Below are positions 43,250-52,148 of a stretch of DNA of 64,000 bases, one piece after another. The notes below the pieces were generated by a model that made no database searches, was not told where the DNA came from, and saw nothing but the letters and a program-made list of their open reading frames with translations. The position numbers and the translations under genes were made by a program. How positions within the stretch are numbered: the first letter of the stretch is position 1; each line of letters starts with the position of its first letter. This DNA comes from Telluria antibiotica (GTDB taxonomy: Bacteria; Pseudomonadota; Gammaproteobacteria; Burkholderiales; Burkholderiaceae_D), in contig NZ_JAAQOM010000006.1 of NCBI RefSeq assembly GCF_011682055.1, positions 62,001 to 126,000 of the forward strand, read 5' to 3'.

Positions 43250-44167
43250 TCAGAAGTACTTTGACAGATAGTACACGCCGGAGTCGGGAAACACGGTTGC
43301 GATCCGCTTGCCGGCGAGACGGGGCAGCAGCGCCGCGATGCCGGCCGCGACGCAACCGCTCGATCCGCCGGCCAGGATGCCCTCTTCCCGCGCGAGCCGA
43401 CGGCACCAGTCGAGCGCGACGTCGTCCGCGACCTGCACGACGTCGTCGACGACGCCGGGGTCGAAGCTGCGCGACGGCAGGCGCTTTCCCACGCCTTCCA
43501 CGACGCTCGCGAACGGCCCGGCGGCGGGCGTGGCCGTGACGGCTTCCCGGTACGCCGAGTTGCTCGGCTCGACGCCGATGACGGTCAAGCCGGGCTTCTG
43601 CTCCTTCAGGTAGCGGCCGATGCCCGAGATACTGCCGCCCGAGCCGATGCCGCACACGAATACGTCGATCTCACCCGCCACCTGGCGCCACAGTTCCGGG
43701 CCCGTGTCGAGGTAGTGCGCTTCGCGGTTCAATATCGACTGGTACTGGTCGAGGTAATGGGCGCCACCGTCCCGCGCGAGGCGTTCGGCCACGGCGTGGT
43801 AGCCGCCGGCCGGATCGCTGCCGTCGTCGGGCGCGCACGGATGGACCTCGGCTCCGTAGGCGCGGATGCGCTTCATTTTCTCGGTGCTGGTCGATTTCGG
43901 CACGGTGACGTCGCAGCGCAGCCCCAGCACGGCGCTGGCCATCGCGAGCGCGGCGCCCGTGTTGCCGGACGAGCTTTCGACGACGCGCGCCGTCCCGGCG
44001 GGCAGGCTTTTCAGCATATGCCGCACCATGCGGTCCTTGATGCTGCCGCCGGGGTTCATATATTCCAGTTTCGCCACTACGTCCACGTCGGGAAACAGGC
44101 GCGCCAGCCTGACGACGGGGGTGTTGCCGATTGCGTCCATCACGGAAGACTTGACTTGCGATTCCAC
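43250..44167 (-). CDS. PLP-dependent cysteine synthase family protein
   Basis: A 305-residue fold-type II PLP enzyme. Lysine in NPGGSIKDRM binds the cofactor, SSGNTGAALA is the substrate/phosphate loop, GIGSGGSISGIG binds PLP phosphate, and GGSSGCVAAG closes the site. Family members make cysteine from O-acetylserine or O-phosphoserine and sulfide, or join homocysteine and serine; which applies is unclear. Start chosen at GTG 44167 (VESQVKSSVMDAIGNTP), with AAAGGATC upstream; the frame runs further but that part lacks family similarity. Confidence 0.9.
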   Translation of the reverse strand: MESQVKSSVMDAIGNTPVVRLARLFPDVDVVAKLEYMNPGGSIKDRMVRHMLKSLPAGTARVVESSSGNTGAALAMASAVLGLRCDVTVPKSTSTEKMKRIRAYGAEVHPCAPDDGSDPAGGYHAVAERLARDGGAHYLDQYQSILNREAHYLDTGPELWRQVAGEIDVFVCGIGSGGSISGIGRYLKEQKPGLTVIGVEPSNSAYREAVTATPAAGPFASVVEGVGKRLPSRSFDPGVVDDVVQVADDVALDWCRRLAREEGILAGGSSGCVAAGIAALLPRLAGKRIATVFPDSGVYYLSKYF

Positions 44168-44394
44168 GCCGATCCTTTCACTGAGATTGCCGCTAAGAAA
44201 GACTAGCACAACAATCCTTTCGATGGCGTCGGATTGGAAATCGTGCGCGCCGCGCGGGCAATCGTCCACCTTAACCGGCAGCGGCCCTCGCCGGCAAGGC
44301 AGTCGACGGCGGGTGTCGCCAAATTGGTTTATCCAGGCAGCCGCAACGTCCGTATGAAAATGCCTGTATCGCTGCGCCGCCACAGCAGCCGCAG

Positions 44395-44417
44395 AAGATA
44401 CATATCAGATGCATCTT
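44395..44417 (+). promoter_or_regulatory. Candidate NsrR operator
   Basis: The sequence AAGATACAT-N5-ATGCATCTT is a 23-bp near-perfect dyad matching the nitric-oxide-responsive NsrR pattern (AAGATGCAT-N5-ATGCATCTT) with one mismatch in the left half. It ends 3 bases before a TAGAAT -10 box (44421-44426) of the truncated hemoglobin gene, so binding would block the -35 region. Nitric oxide would be expected to relieve repression. Confidence 0.8.
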
Positions 44418-44480
44418 TGCTAGAATGAAGTTCCCGGGCGATCCGCGCCGCCGGGACCTTCATTCCACGCAGAGCCCCGC

Positions 44481-44855
44481 ATGACCTCTCCCGCCATCAC
44501 CGAAGCGTCGATCGTCCGCCTCGTCGACACGTTTTACGCGCGCGTGCGCGACGACGCCGTGCTGTCTCCCGTGTTCGAGGCGAAGCTGGCCGGCCGCTGG
44601 CACGAGCACATGCCGCGCATGTACGCGTTCTGGACCAAGGTGCTGCTCGGTAAGGGCGACTTCCAGGGCAATGTGTTCGGCAAGCACATGGCGCTGTCCG
44701 GCATCGAGACGGACCACTTCGTCCGCTGGCTCACCTTGTTCCGCCTGACGGCGATCGACGTGTTCGGCATCGACGGCGCGTCGGACGCTCTCGTCGTGGC
44801 GCAGCGCATCGCGTCCAGCCTGCAACTGGGCTTCTTCGGCGATATCCGCGTCTGA
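44481..44855 (+). CDS. Group III truncated hemoglobin
   Basis: A 124-residue small heme protein. The two-over-two globin fold is supported by LVDTFYARVRDDAVLSPVFE, the heme-pocket region MPRMYAFWTKVLLGKGDFQG and the proximal His in NVFGKHMALSG (about residue 73); the length fits group III. These proteins bind oxygen and nitric oxide and help resist nitrosative stress. The candidate NsrR site in its promoter region supports that role. The start has only a weak ribosome binding site (AGAG). It ends 4 bp from the converging kinase gene. Confidence 0.93.
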   Translation: MTSPAITEASIVRLVDTFYARVRDDAVLSPVFEAKLAGRWHEHMPRMYAFWTKVLLGKGDFQGNVFGKHMALSGIETDHFVRWLTLFRLTAIDVFGIDGASDALVVAQRIASSLQLGFFGDIRV

Positions 44856-44859
44856 GGCG

Positions 44860-47202
44860 TCAGGCGCGCTGGGCGGCCGCCGTGCGGTCGGCCGCCGCCG
44901 CGAGCAGCGCCTGTTTCAATTGCAGGTCGGTGAACGGCTTCGTGAGCACGCGCGCCGTGACGTCGGACACGCCCGCCACCAGGCTGCCGTAGCCCGACGC
45001 GAACACGAGCGCCACGTCGGGATACGCGGCCACGATACGCCGGGCCAGGGTCAAGCCGTCCAGGTCGGGCAGGCTGTAGTCGACGACGGCGGCGTCATAC
45101 CGTTCGCGCGCGAGCATGTCGAGTGCTGCGCCGGCCGTGGCCGCTTCGTCAGCCTGGATGCCGGCCGGCAGCAGGATGTCGCGATACAGTTCGCGCGCCC
45201 GGGCATCGTCTTCGACGAGCAGCACGCGCAACAGGGGCGCCGGATTGCCCGAAGCCTGCGCGGGCGCTTCCGCCGCGGCCTCCGGCGTGCCGAGTAATTG
45301 GCGCACCTTGCTGGCCAGCTTCTCCCGGCGGTAAGGCTTCGACAGCAGTTCCACGCCGGGGTCGAGCCGGCCGCCATGGATGATCGCGTTCTGCGTATAG
45401 CCGGACGTGTACAGGACCTTCATGTCCGGCAGCAGCGCCTTGGCCTGGCGCACCATCTCCGTGCTTTTCACCTTGCCCGGCATGACGACGTCCGTGAACA
45501 GCAGGTCGCAGCGCACGCCGGCCTTGAGCACGGCCAGTGCCATGTCGGCATCGTCGGCGCGCAGCACGTGGTAGCCCAGTTCCGTCAGCATGCCGACGAC
45601 GGTCGCCTGGACGTTCGGATCGTCCTCGACGACGAGGATCGTCTCGGTACCGCCGCGCACTTCGCCCGCGACGGGTTCCGGCAAGGTCTGCTCGGCCTCC
45701 AGCGCGCGCGGGAAGTAGGCCTTGATCGTCGTGCCGTGCCCCACTTCGCTGTAGATGCGGAAATGGCCGCCGCTCTGCTTGACGAAGCCGAACGCCATCG
45801 ACAGGCCGAGGCCCGTGCCCTGCCCTTCGCCCTTCGTCGTGAAGAATGGCTCGATCGCGCGATCACGCACGTCGGGCGTCATGCCGGTGCCCGTGTCGGA
45901 AATCGCGAGCAGCACGTACTGCCCCGACGGGACTTCGTGCGCGGCGCTCACGTAGGTATCGTCCAGCATCGTGTTCGAGAGTTCGATCGTCAGCTTGCCG
46001 CCGCCGGGCATCGCGTCGCGCGCGTTGATGGCGAGATTCAGCACGACGTTTTCCAGCTGGTGCGGGTCGAGCATCGTGTTCCACAGCGACGCCGACGCGA
46101 CCGTCTCGACCTCGACGTGTTCGCCGACGGCCCGCCGCACCAGGTCTTCCATGCTGCGCACGATACGCCCCGGGTTCAGCACATACGGCTGCAGCGGCTG
46201 GCGGCGCGCGAACGCGAGCAGCTGCGACGACAGCTTGGCGCCGCGGTCGACGGCGCCCAGCGCCATCTGCAGGTGCCGCTGGCCGGACGGCTGGCCCGCC
46301 ACGGCCCCGCCCAGCAATTGCAGGCACCCGCCGATCACCTGCAGGATGTTGTTGAAGTCGTGCGCGACGCCGCCCGTCAGCTTGCCGACGGCTTCCAGGC
46401 GCTGCGCGTGCTGCAGCGCGTCCCGCGCTTCTTCCAGTTGCACGCGCTGCGTGACGTCGCGCGTGATCTTCGCGAAGCCGACCAGGCGGCCTTCGGCATC
46501 GCGGATCGCATCGACGACGACGTCGGCCCGGAACCTCGAGCCGTCCTTGCGCACGCGCAGGCCTTCGCCGTGGAAGCGTCCGTGCTCGCGCGCCGTCGCC
46601 AGCACGCGTTCCGGCAGGCCGCCGCGCCGATCTTCTTCCGTGTAGAAGCGGCTGAAATGCGTGCCGATCACTTCGTCGGCCGCATAGCCCTTGATATTGC
46701 GCGCGCCCGCGTTCCACGTCGTGACGAGGCCTTCCGGCGACAGCATGTAGATCGCGTAGTCGATGACGCTGTCGACGAGCAACCGGAACTGTTCCTCGCT
46801 GCGGCGCAGCGCTTCGCGCGCCAGCTTCTTGTCGCTGATGTCGCGGGTGATCTTGGCGAAGCCGAGCAGGTGCCCTTCGTCGTCAAGGATGGGATCGATA
46901 ACGACGGACGCCCAGAAATGGCTGCCGTCCTTGCGCACGCGCCAGCCTTCCGCCTCGAAGCGTCCCTTTTCCAGCGCCGTGGCGAGCGCCCGCTCCGGCA
47001 GGCCGGCAGCCCGGTCGGCCGGCGTGTAGAAGCGCGAGAAATGCTCGCCGAGGATCTCCGCCTCCGTATAGCCCTTGAAGCGGCGCGCGCCCGCGTTCCA
47101 GCTCGCGACCGTGCCGTCCGGATTGAGCATGTAGATCGCATAGTCGGCGACGCGCTCGACCAGCAGTTGCATGCGGCGCTGCGTGTTGAAATCAGAAGTC
47201 AT
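44860..47202 (-). CDS. Hybrid histidine kinase PAS-PAS-HisKA-HATPase-REC-REC
   Basis: A 780-residue soluble hybrid kinase without membrane helices. Two PAS domains are tandem near-duplicates (SWNAGARRFKGYTEAEILGE and TWNAGARNIKGYAADEVIGT). The phospho-accepting His lies in [13 protein letters not shown]. The ATPase domain has [10 protein letters not shown] and GTGLGLSMAFG. The first receiver has FTDVVMPG and the second VVDYSLPD. It is a likely cytoplasmic sensor with phosphorelay outputs. No output domain is present, so partner proteins must act downstream. It is divergent from a cupin gene. Confidence 0.93.
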   Translation of the reverse strand: MTSDFNTQRRMQLLVERVADYAIYMLNPDGTVASWNAGARRFKGYTEAEILGEHFSRFYTPADRAAGLPERALATALEKGRFEAEGWRVRKDGSHFWASVVIDPILDDEGHLLGFAKITRDISDKKLAREALRRSEEQFRLLVDSVIDYAIYMLSPEGLVTTWNAGARNIKGYAADEVIGTHFSRFYTEEDRRGGLPERVLATAREHGRFHGEGLRVRKDGSRFRADVVVDAIRDAEGRLVGFAKITRDVTQRVQLEEARDALQHAQRLEAVGKLTGGVAHDFNNILQVIGGCLQLLGGAVAGQPSGQRHLQMALGAVDRGAKLSSQLLAFARRQPLQPYVLNPGRIVRSMEDLVRRAVGEHVEVETVASASLWNTMLDPHQLENVVLNLAINARDAMPGGGKLTIELSNTMLDDTYVSAAHEVPSGQYVLLAISDTGTGMTPDVRDRAIEPFFTTKGEGQGTGLGLSMAFGFVKQSGGHFRIYSEVGHGTTIKAYFPRALEAEQTLPEPVAGEVRGGTETILVVEDDPNVQATVVGMLTELGYHVLRADDADMALAVLKAGVRCDLLFTDVVMPGKVKSTEMVRQAKALLPDMKVLYTSGYTQNAIIHGGRLDPGVELLSKPYRREKLASKVRQLLGTPEAAAEAPAQASGNPAPLLRVLLVEDDARARELYRDILLPAGIQADEAATAGAALDMLARERYDAAVVDYSLPDLDGLTLARRIVAAYPDVALVFASGYGSLVAGVSDVTARVLTKPFTDLQLKQALLAAAADRTAAAQRA

Positions 47203-47401
47203 GGAGGCAAGAAGGTCAAACGTTCACAATCCAAGTATAACATTCTTGGGAATTTTAATGCTCAGGTTGAAACTTTTATATCCTTACAGACAATATTGCA
47301 TGCCCGTTACCACTTGCGTGTGCGGCAACGGGGCGCGTCCGCTACAATCCGGGCGTCCGGCCGTCGCCGGGCCGCGTCAACGACCATTTCGGAGAGCCAC
47401 C

Positions 47402-47791
47402 ATGTCGGGTTACAGCATCAACCTTGAAGAAAAAACGCTAGCTGGGAACAATTTCCGTGAAGTGCTTTACACGACACCCCGCAGCCAGCTCGTCATCATG
47501 ACCCTGCAGCCCGGCGAAGAGATCGGCCTCGAGAAGCACGAGGGCCACGACCAGTTCATCCGCGTGGAAGCGGGACGCGGCGTCGCCACCCTGGATGGCG
47601 AACGGCACGACCTCGAGGACGGCGTCGCCGTCGTCATCCCGGCCGGCACGGAACACAACGTCGTGAACACGTCGGACACCGAACCGATGCGCTTGTACAC
47701 ACTCTACACGCCACCCGAGCATCCCGACGGCACGGTCCACGCGACCAAGGCCGAAGCGGACGACTACGAAAGACAGCACGGTCACCACTGA
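47402..47791 (+). CDS. Cupin domain-containing protein
   Basis: A 129-residue single-cupin protein. Motif 1 lies in QPGEEIGLEKHEGHDQFIRV and motif 2 in VVIPAGTEHNVVNTS, with the metal-binding His and Glu residues present (E, H, H and H). The C-terminus ends in a His-containing tail (ERQHGHH). Family members hold metal-dependent isomerases and dioxygenases, and also non-enzymes; no function can be fixed. The ribosome binding site GGAGAGCC precedes the ATG. Confidence 0.88.
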   Translation: MSGYSINLEEKTLAGNNFREVLYTTPRSQLVIMTLQPGEEIGLEKHEGHDQFIRVEAGRGVATLDGERHDLEDGVAVVIPAGTEHNVVNTSDTEPMRLYTLYTPPEHPDGTVHATKAEADDYERQHGHH

Positions 47792-47809
47792 TCCACGACC
47801 GGCCCGCGC

Positions 47810-49444
47810 CTAGCCACGGCAAGCAAAGCCATAGCGCGTCATCGCGCAGCCGCGCCGGATGCACTGGCGTTCGTCGTAGCCGTGCGCCCGGCATTGCATC
47901 AGGGTTTCCTCGCGGCGCTCGCGCGGCGACGGCTCCGCCTTGGCCGGCCGCACCTCCGGCGTAGCGTCACGCCGTGCCTTCTCGGCCGCGCGCCTGCGGG
48001 CAGCAGCAGCGTGGCGCGCGGCGCGCTTGGGTGCGTCGAGGTCGACCGTCGCCACGGACCGCGGCGCGGCCGGAGTCACGGCCGGCGCGGGGGCTGGCGG
48101 GGCGGGCTTGACCTCCGGTTCGGCCGGCGGAGGTGGCTTCACAGCGTCGATGGGCGCGGCCGATGACGGGGTCGGCGCTTGGGCCGGTTCGGGCGCCGAG
48201 GCGGTCGGCGGTGCCTTGACCGTGGGGGCCGGCTCGCGGGCGGCATAGGCCTGTGCGCCGCGCGTCGCAGTGGCTTGCGCCGTGTTCGCGGCCACGGGCA
48301 CGCTCTCGGCGCGGCTTCCCGCGTACAGCCACCCGGCGCCACCCCCGACGCCCGCTGCCAATGCGCCGGCAGCGCTCCACGCCACGACGCGGCGCTTCCA
48401 CAGCCGGCGCCAAGGCGACACAGGCGTATCCGCTGCGGCCCGGACCGGGGAGGCGACTCTCTCCGGCATCGGTTCCGTACGTGGATCGGGCGCGGACGCG
48501 CGCGGCGTCGCGCTCCATTGCGCGGCTGGCCCGCGTTCGTCGGCTGGGGCACGCAACAACGTCGTGTCGTCCGGCCGCGCGGTCGGCAGTTGGCGGGCCG
48601 CGCGGTCGGGTTCGACACCCTGCGGTCGTACGCTGGCGTTCGACTGGACGGCAGGCACGTGTCCGTGAACGGGGATGCCCGGCGCGCTGCCGTCCGCTGG
48701 CCGGGCCGACACAGGCGCTTGTGCGTCGCCGCCCGGCGCCGCGACGGGCGGCGGCACAGGGCCGATGCCGGATTCGCGCTCTGCGAGGCCGGCGGGCACG
48801 TCGCTCGGATCCGGACGGCGCGGTACGGCCGCGGCCCCCGCCAGAGCGTCGCCCTGCGTGGTGCCTGCGGGCGCGGTGCGCGGCGCCGGCGTGGCAGGGA
48901 GTGCAGGTGTCGAGTCGCCGGATGTGGCCGCTCGGGCCGGCTCCACCGCGGCGGTTTGCGGCCCTGCCGGGTGTGATGCGCTCCTGCGTTCGTCGCGACC
49001 GAAAAACGCCGCGACGTCCATGGTCGGCCGCTCCGGTCCCGGCGCCCCGCCCTGCTGCGGCGCAGGTGCCGGCCGGGACTCCCCTGCACCTGCCAGCGCG
49101 GCCCGTTCGGCCCACGCTTCGATGGCGACACCGGTCCCGCGTGCCGCCACGTCGGGTGCACGCCGCGCGGTACGGGGTCCGAGTCGTTGTCCGGGCGTAC
49201 CCGCATCGACCCGCTGCGCCGCCGGGCCGTGCCACACGGCGGGCCTGCGCGGCGGTTCAGGTGGTGTGTGGGCCTCGTCCGCTGGCACCGCCGCCGTTGG
49301 GGGAGGCGGGATCGACGGCGTCCGCGTCTCGTCCGCCAGCACGACGGGCTTGCGGCGCGGCTGGGACGGTGGCGGCATCGCTTCGCCGGCAGCCAGCGGC
49401 GTGGAGCCGCTTTCCTGGAGGTCTTGCAACAATTGGGTCTTCAT
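47810..49444 (-). CDS. Hypothetical single-pass protein, Pro/Ala-rich
   Basis: A 544-residue protein without a named family. Residues 1-350 are low-complexity Pro/Ala/Arg-rich and predicted disordered. A transmembrane segment (about 355-376, VVAWSAAGALAAGVGGGAGW) follows basic residues, which suggests the long N-terminal part faces the cytoplasm. The C-terminal region is again Pro/Lys-rich, then ends in a conserved-looking cysteine cluster (CRAHGYDERQCIRRGCAMTR, with a fourth Cys in the last residues). The reading frame in this GC-rich DNA fits the Pro/Ala content, so I treat it as real but of unknown function. The start MKTQLLQDLQ is preceded by GGAACGC. Confidence 0.65.
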   Translation of the reverse strand: MKTQLLQDLQESGSTPLAAGEAMPPPSQPRRKPVVLADETRTPSIPPPPTAAVPADEAHTPPEPPRRPAVWHGPAAQRVDAGTPGQRLGPRTARRAPDVAARGTGVAIEAWAERAALAGAGESRPAPAPQQGGAPGPERPTMDVAAFFGRDERRSASHPAGPQTAAVEPARAATSGDSTPALPATPAPRTAPAGTTQGDALAGAAAVPRRPDPSDVPAGLAERESGIGPVPPPVAAPGGDAQAPVSARPADGSAPGIPVHGHVPAVQSNASVRPQGVEPDRAARQLPTARPDDTTLLRAPADERGPAAQWSATPRASAPDPRTEPMPERVASPVRAAADTPVSPWRRLWKRRVVAWSAAGALAAGVGGGAGWLYAGSRAESVPVAANTAQATATRGAQAYAAREPAPTVKAPPTASAPEPAQAPTPSSAAPIDAVKPPPPAEPEVKPAPPAPAPAVTPAAPRSVATVDLDAPKRAARHAAAARRRAAEKARRDATPEVRPAKAEPSPRERREETLMQCRAHGYDERQCIRRGCAMTRYGFACRG

Positions 49445-49520
49445 GGCGCGTCTGCGTTCCGGTATCCCGGATGGGCAGTGTACCGAATCCGGTACGAGTG
49501 CGGAGCGCGCCTGCCGCCGC

Positions 49521-49552
49521 GGATCGTACGCTGTTGCCACGACGTACGATCC
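49521..49552. repeat. Perfect 10-bp inverted repeat downstream of GH31 gene
   Basis: GGATCGTACG (49521-49530) and CGTACGATCC (49543-49552) are exact reverse complements with a 12-base loop. It starts 9 bp beyond the leftward GH31 stop and 76 bp before the next leftward start. There is no T-tract on either side, so it may be a regulator site for the downstream gene, or a mRNA 3'-end hairpin. Confidence 0.6.
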
Positions 49553-49561
49553 GAAGTCACC

Positions 49562-51961
49562 TCACAAGGTCACGTCGACTTCCAGCGGCGCCGACCGGAC
49601 GGCAGGCAGCGGTACGTCGAGGAGGCGGCGCGCCGCATCCCAGCGGAACACGACGGCCTTGCCGCCCGCGCGCACGGCGCGTGGGCGGGTGCCCACGTTG
49701 TGCACCTTGAGACCGAACGTACGGGCCGTCGGCGTCGCAGCGGCGCCGGCCTCCGGCGTGATCGTGAGCGCGAGGCGACCGTCCGCAAAACGGCTCGCGA
49801 ACCGCACCAGCTCGTACTTGCCCGACTCGTACGCGTGCGCCGTGTGGCCGTCGTCGTCGTACAGGTGCCCCTCGGCGCGCGCGACGCCGGCATCGTGCCA
49901 GTAATGCAGGTCCAGCTTCGCCGTCGAATAGTCGCGCGTGCTCTGCACGGGCTGCGCGAGCGGGACGAACGCGCCCGCGCGCACGAACGTGGGGATCCGG
50001 TCGGGGCGCGTGGCAACGACTTCGACGATGCCGCCGCGGTGCGGCGCGTCCGTGTAGAAGTCGAACCACACGCTGCCCTTGCGGGGGAACACGACCTCCT
50101 TGCGCGCCGCGCCCGGCGCCGTGACCGGGGCGACGAGGAAGTCCGGGCCCCACAGATAGGTCGACGCGACGTCCTTCGTGGACATCATCTCGGCGTCCGG
50201 ATCGTCGAACAGCACAGGACGCATCATCGGCATGCCGGTGACGCTGTCGTCGAACGCGGCCGTGTAGTTATACGGCAGCATGGCATAGCGCAGACGGATC
50301 GCCGTGCGCGCGAGGGCCTTCACCGCGGGCGTGCGGAACACGGCTTCCGCCGGCACTTCTTCCTGCGCGTGCGGGCGGAAGATCGGCTGGAACACGCCGT
50401 ACTGCAGCCAGCGCACGTACAGCTCGTCGTCCAACACGGGGCCCGCGAAACCACCGAGGTCGGAATGCATGTAGGCCTGACCCTGCATGCCCATCTGCAG
50501 CGCGATCTCCATCTGCGACTGCAAGCCGTCCCAGCCGCGGTGCACGTCGCCGGACCAGGGGATCATGCCGAAGCGCTGCGAGCCCGAATAACCGGAGCGC
50601 ATCAGGATGAACGGACGCTCCTGCGGGTAGTCGCGCGCGTAGCCGTCCGCGATCAGCCGCGCCCACTCGTGGCCGTAGATATTGTGGACCTGGTCCGCCG
50701 TGCCCGTCGCGTGGTGCGCGGCCGACGGGTGCATCTCCGGTTCGCCGAGGTCGCCCCACCAGCCGGCGACGCCGCCCGCCTTCAGGTCCTTGTAGATGTG
50801 CCAGAACCAGTCGCGCGCCTGCGGCTTGAACACGTCGACGAGGCCCGTGTTCCCGAAGAAGAAATCGAACGTGAACGGCTTGCCGGCCGCGTCCGTCGCG
50901 AGGACGCCCTGTTGCGCGGCTTCCTGCCAGCGCTTGGACGTCGTCAGCACGAACGGCTCCGTGATGACGACGGTGTTGACGCCCTTTTTCTTGAAGTCGG
51001 CCATCATCGCTTCCGCGTGCAGGAAGCTGTCGCGGTCCCACGCGAGGTTGCCCATCGTGCCTTTGACGGTCTTGCCGAACCAGTACAGGTCGAACACGAT
51101 GGCGTCCAGCGGGATGCCGTCCGCGATGAACTTGTCGACGACGGCGCGCGCCTCGCTTTCCGTGTGATAGCCGAAGCGGCTGGCGAAATTGCCGAACGCC
51201 CAGCGCGGCGGCAGCGGCTGGCGGCCCGTCAGCCGGGTCGTCTCGTCCATCACCTGCGCCCAGTCGTCGCCCGCGATCACTTGATACGTCTTGCGGCCGC
51301 CCATCACTTCGTAGCGCAACGTGCCGTCCTTGCGGCTGTCGAAATCGAGCCAGCCGGCCTGCGGATTATCGAAGTGCAGCGCGTACTTGTGCGACGACAG
51401 CGCCATCGGAATGCCATATCCCATCTGCTCCGCGTGGTCGCCGAAGCCGTACGACGCCTTGTTGTACAGGCGGAAGCGGTGGCCGCGGCGGTCCATGCCG
51501 ACGGCACGCGAGCCGGCACCGTACAGCGCCTCGTCGCCCTCGAGCGCGAACTCGATGCTCTCCAGGTCACCCGCGTGGCCGTAACCGCCCTTCTCCGCGA
51601 CGAGCGGCCGGCCCTTGTACGCGTAGCTGATGCGCAGCGGCGACTTCTCGACCGTCACCGTGATGCCCTCGGTGACGAGCCGGATGCGGTCGTCCGCGTC
51701 CGTGATCGTCGCCTTCGCCTGGCCGGGCGCCAGCACGACGGCATGCGAGACGGGGTCGAACGTCTCGCCGCGCGGCACGAACGTCGTCTCGACGATGTTC
51801 GCGTCATACGGCCGGATCAGGTAGCGGCCGTCGCTGGCGGCGATGTCGAGGGTGCCGTTGTCGTTGCGGTAGCCGAGGAAGGTGCGGGCATCGGTCTGCG
51901 CGGACGCGGGCAGGCTGGCGAGCAGGCACAGGGCGAGCACGGCATGGGGGATGGGTTTCAT
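49562..51961 (-). CDS. Secreted glycoside hydrolase family 31 (alpha-glucosidase type)
   Basis: A 799-residue enzyme with a signal peptide (LALCLLASLPASAQ), so it is exported. It has the GH31 layout: N-terminal beta domain (about residues 25-230), TIM barrel (about 235-570, including DAIVFDLYWFGKT, GWWGDLGEPEM as the nucleophile region and IPWSGDVHRGWDGL as the acid/base region), then C-terminal beta domains with the sugar-binding fold. The family cleaves terminal alpha-glucosides or alpha-xylosides; the substrate is unknown. A palindromic site lies in its promoter region at 51999-52008. Confidence 0.93.
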   Translation of the reverse strand: MKPIPHAVLALCLLASLPASAQTDARTFLGYRNDNGTLDIAASDGRYLIRPYDANIVETTFVPRGETFDPVSHAVVLAPGQAKATITDADDRIRLVTEGITVTVEKSPLRISYAYKGRPLVAEKGGYGHAGDLESIEFALEGDEALYGAGSRAVGMDRRGHRFRLYNKASYGFGDHAEQMGYGIPMALSSHKYALHFDNPQAGWLDFDSRKDGTLRYEVMGGRKTYQVIAGDDWAQVMDETTRLTGRQPLPPRWAFGNFASRFGYHTESEARAVVDKFIADGIPLDAIVFDLYWFGKTVKGTMGNLAWDRDSFLHAEAMMADFKKKGVNTVVITEPFVLTTSKRWQEAAQQGVLATDAAGKPFTFDFFFGNTGLVDVFKPQARDWFWHIYKDLKAGGVAGWWGDLGEPEMHPSAAHHATGTADQVHNIYGHEWARLIADGYARDYPQERPFILMRSGYSGSQRFGMIPWSGDVHRGWDGLQSQMEIALQMGMQGQAYMHSDLGGFAGPVLDDELYVRWLQYGVFQPIFRPHAQEEVPAEAVFRTPAVKALARTAIRLRYAMLPYNYTAAFDDSVTGMPMMRPVLFDDPDAEMMSTKDVASTYLWGPDFLVAPVTAPGAARKEVVFPRKGSVWFDFYTDAPHRGGIVEVVATRPDRIPTFVRAGAFVPLAQPVQSTRDYSTAKLDLHYWHDAGVARAEGHLYDDDGHTAHAYESGKYELVRFASRFADGRLALTITPEAGAAATPTARTFGLKVHNVGTRPRAVRAGGKAVVFRWDAARRLLDVPLPAVRSAPLEVDVTL

Positions 51962-51998
51962 GGTCTCCCGTCGTTGTCGTTGTTGGAAGCTGGAATTC

Positions 51999-52008
51999 TA
52001 ACCGGTTA
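51999..52008. promoter_or_regulatory. Palindrome TAACCGGTTA upstream of GH31
   Basis: A perfect 10-bp palindrome with central CG, 38 bp upstream of the GH31 start. LacI-family carbohydrate regulators bind palindromes with a central CG, so this could be a sugar-responsive operator. Single occurrence; no regulator gene is next to it. Confidence 0.4.
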
Positions 52009-52148
52009 ACGTAGAAAAATTACATCGCCGTGTAAGTTTGCCGTGAATCCGTTAAAATACGCCGTAGTTTGACTACTTCGTCGCGCCGTGCGGCAGCCTT
52101 CGCATTCCCGGGTCAGAATAGCGGCGACGACAATACACGAGAGACCCC

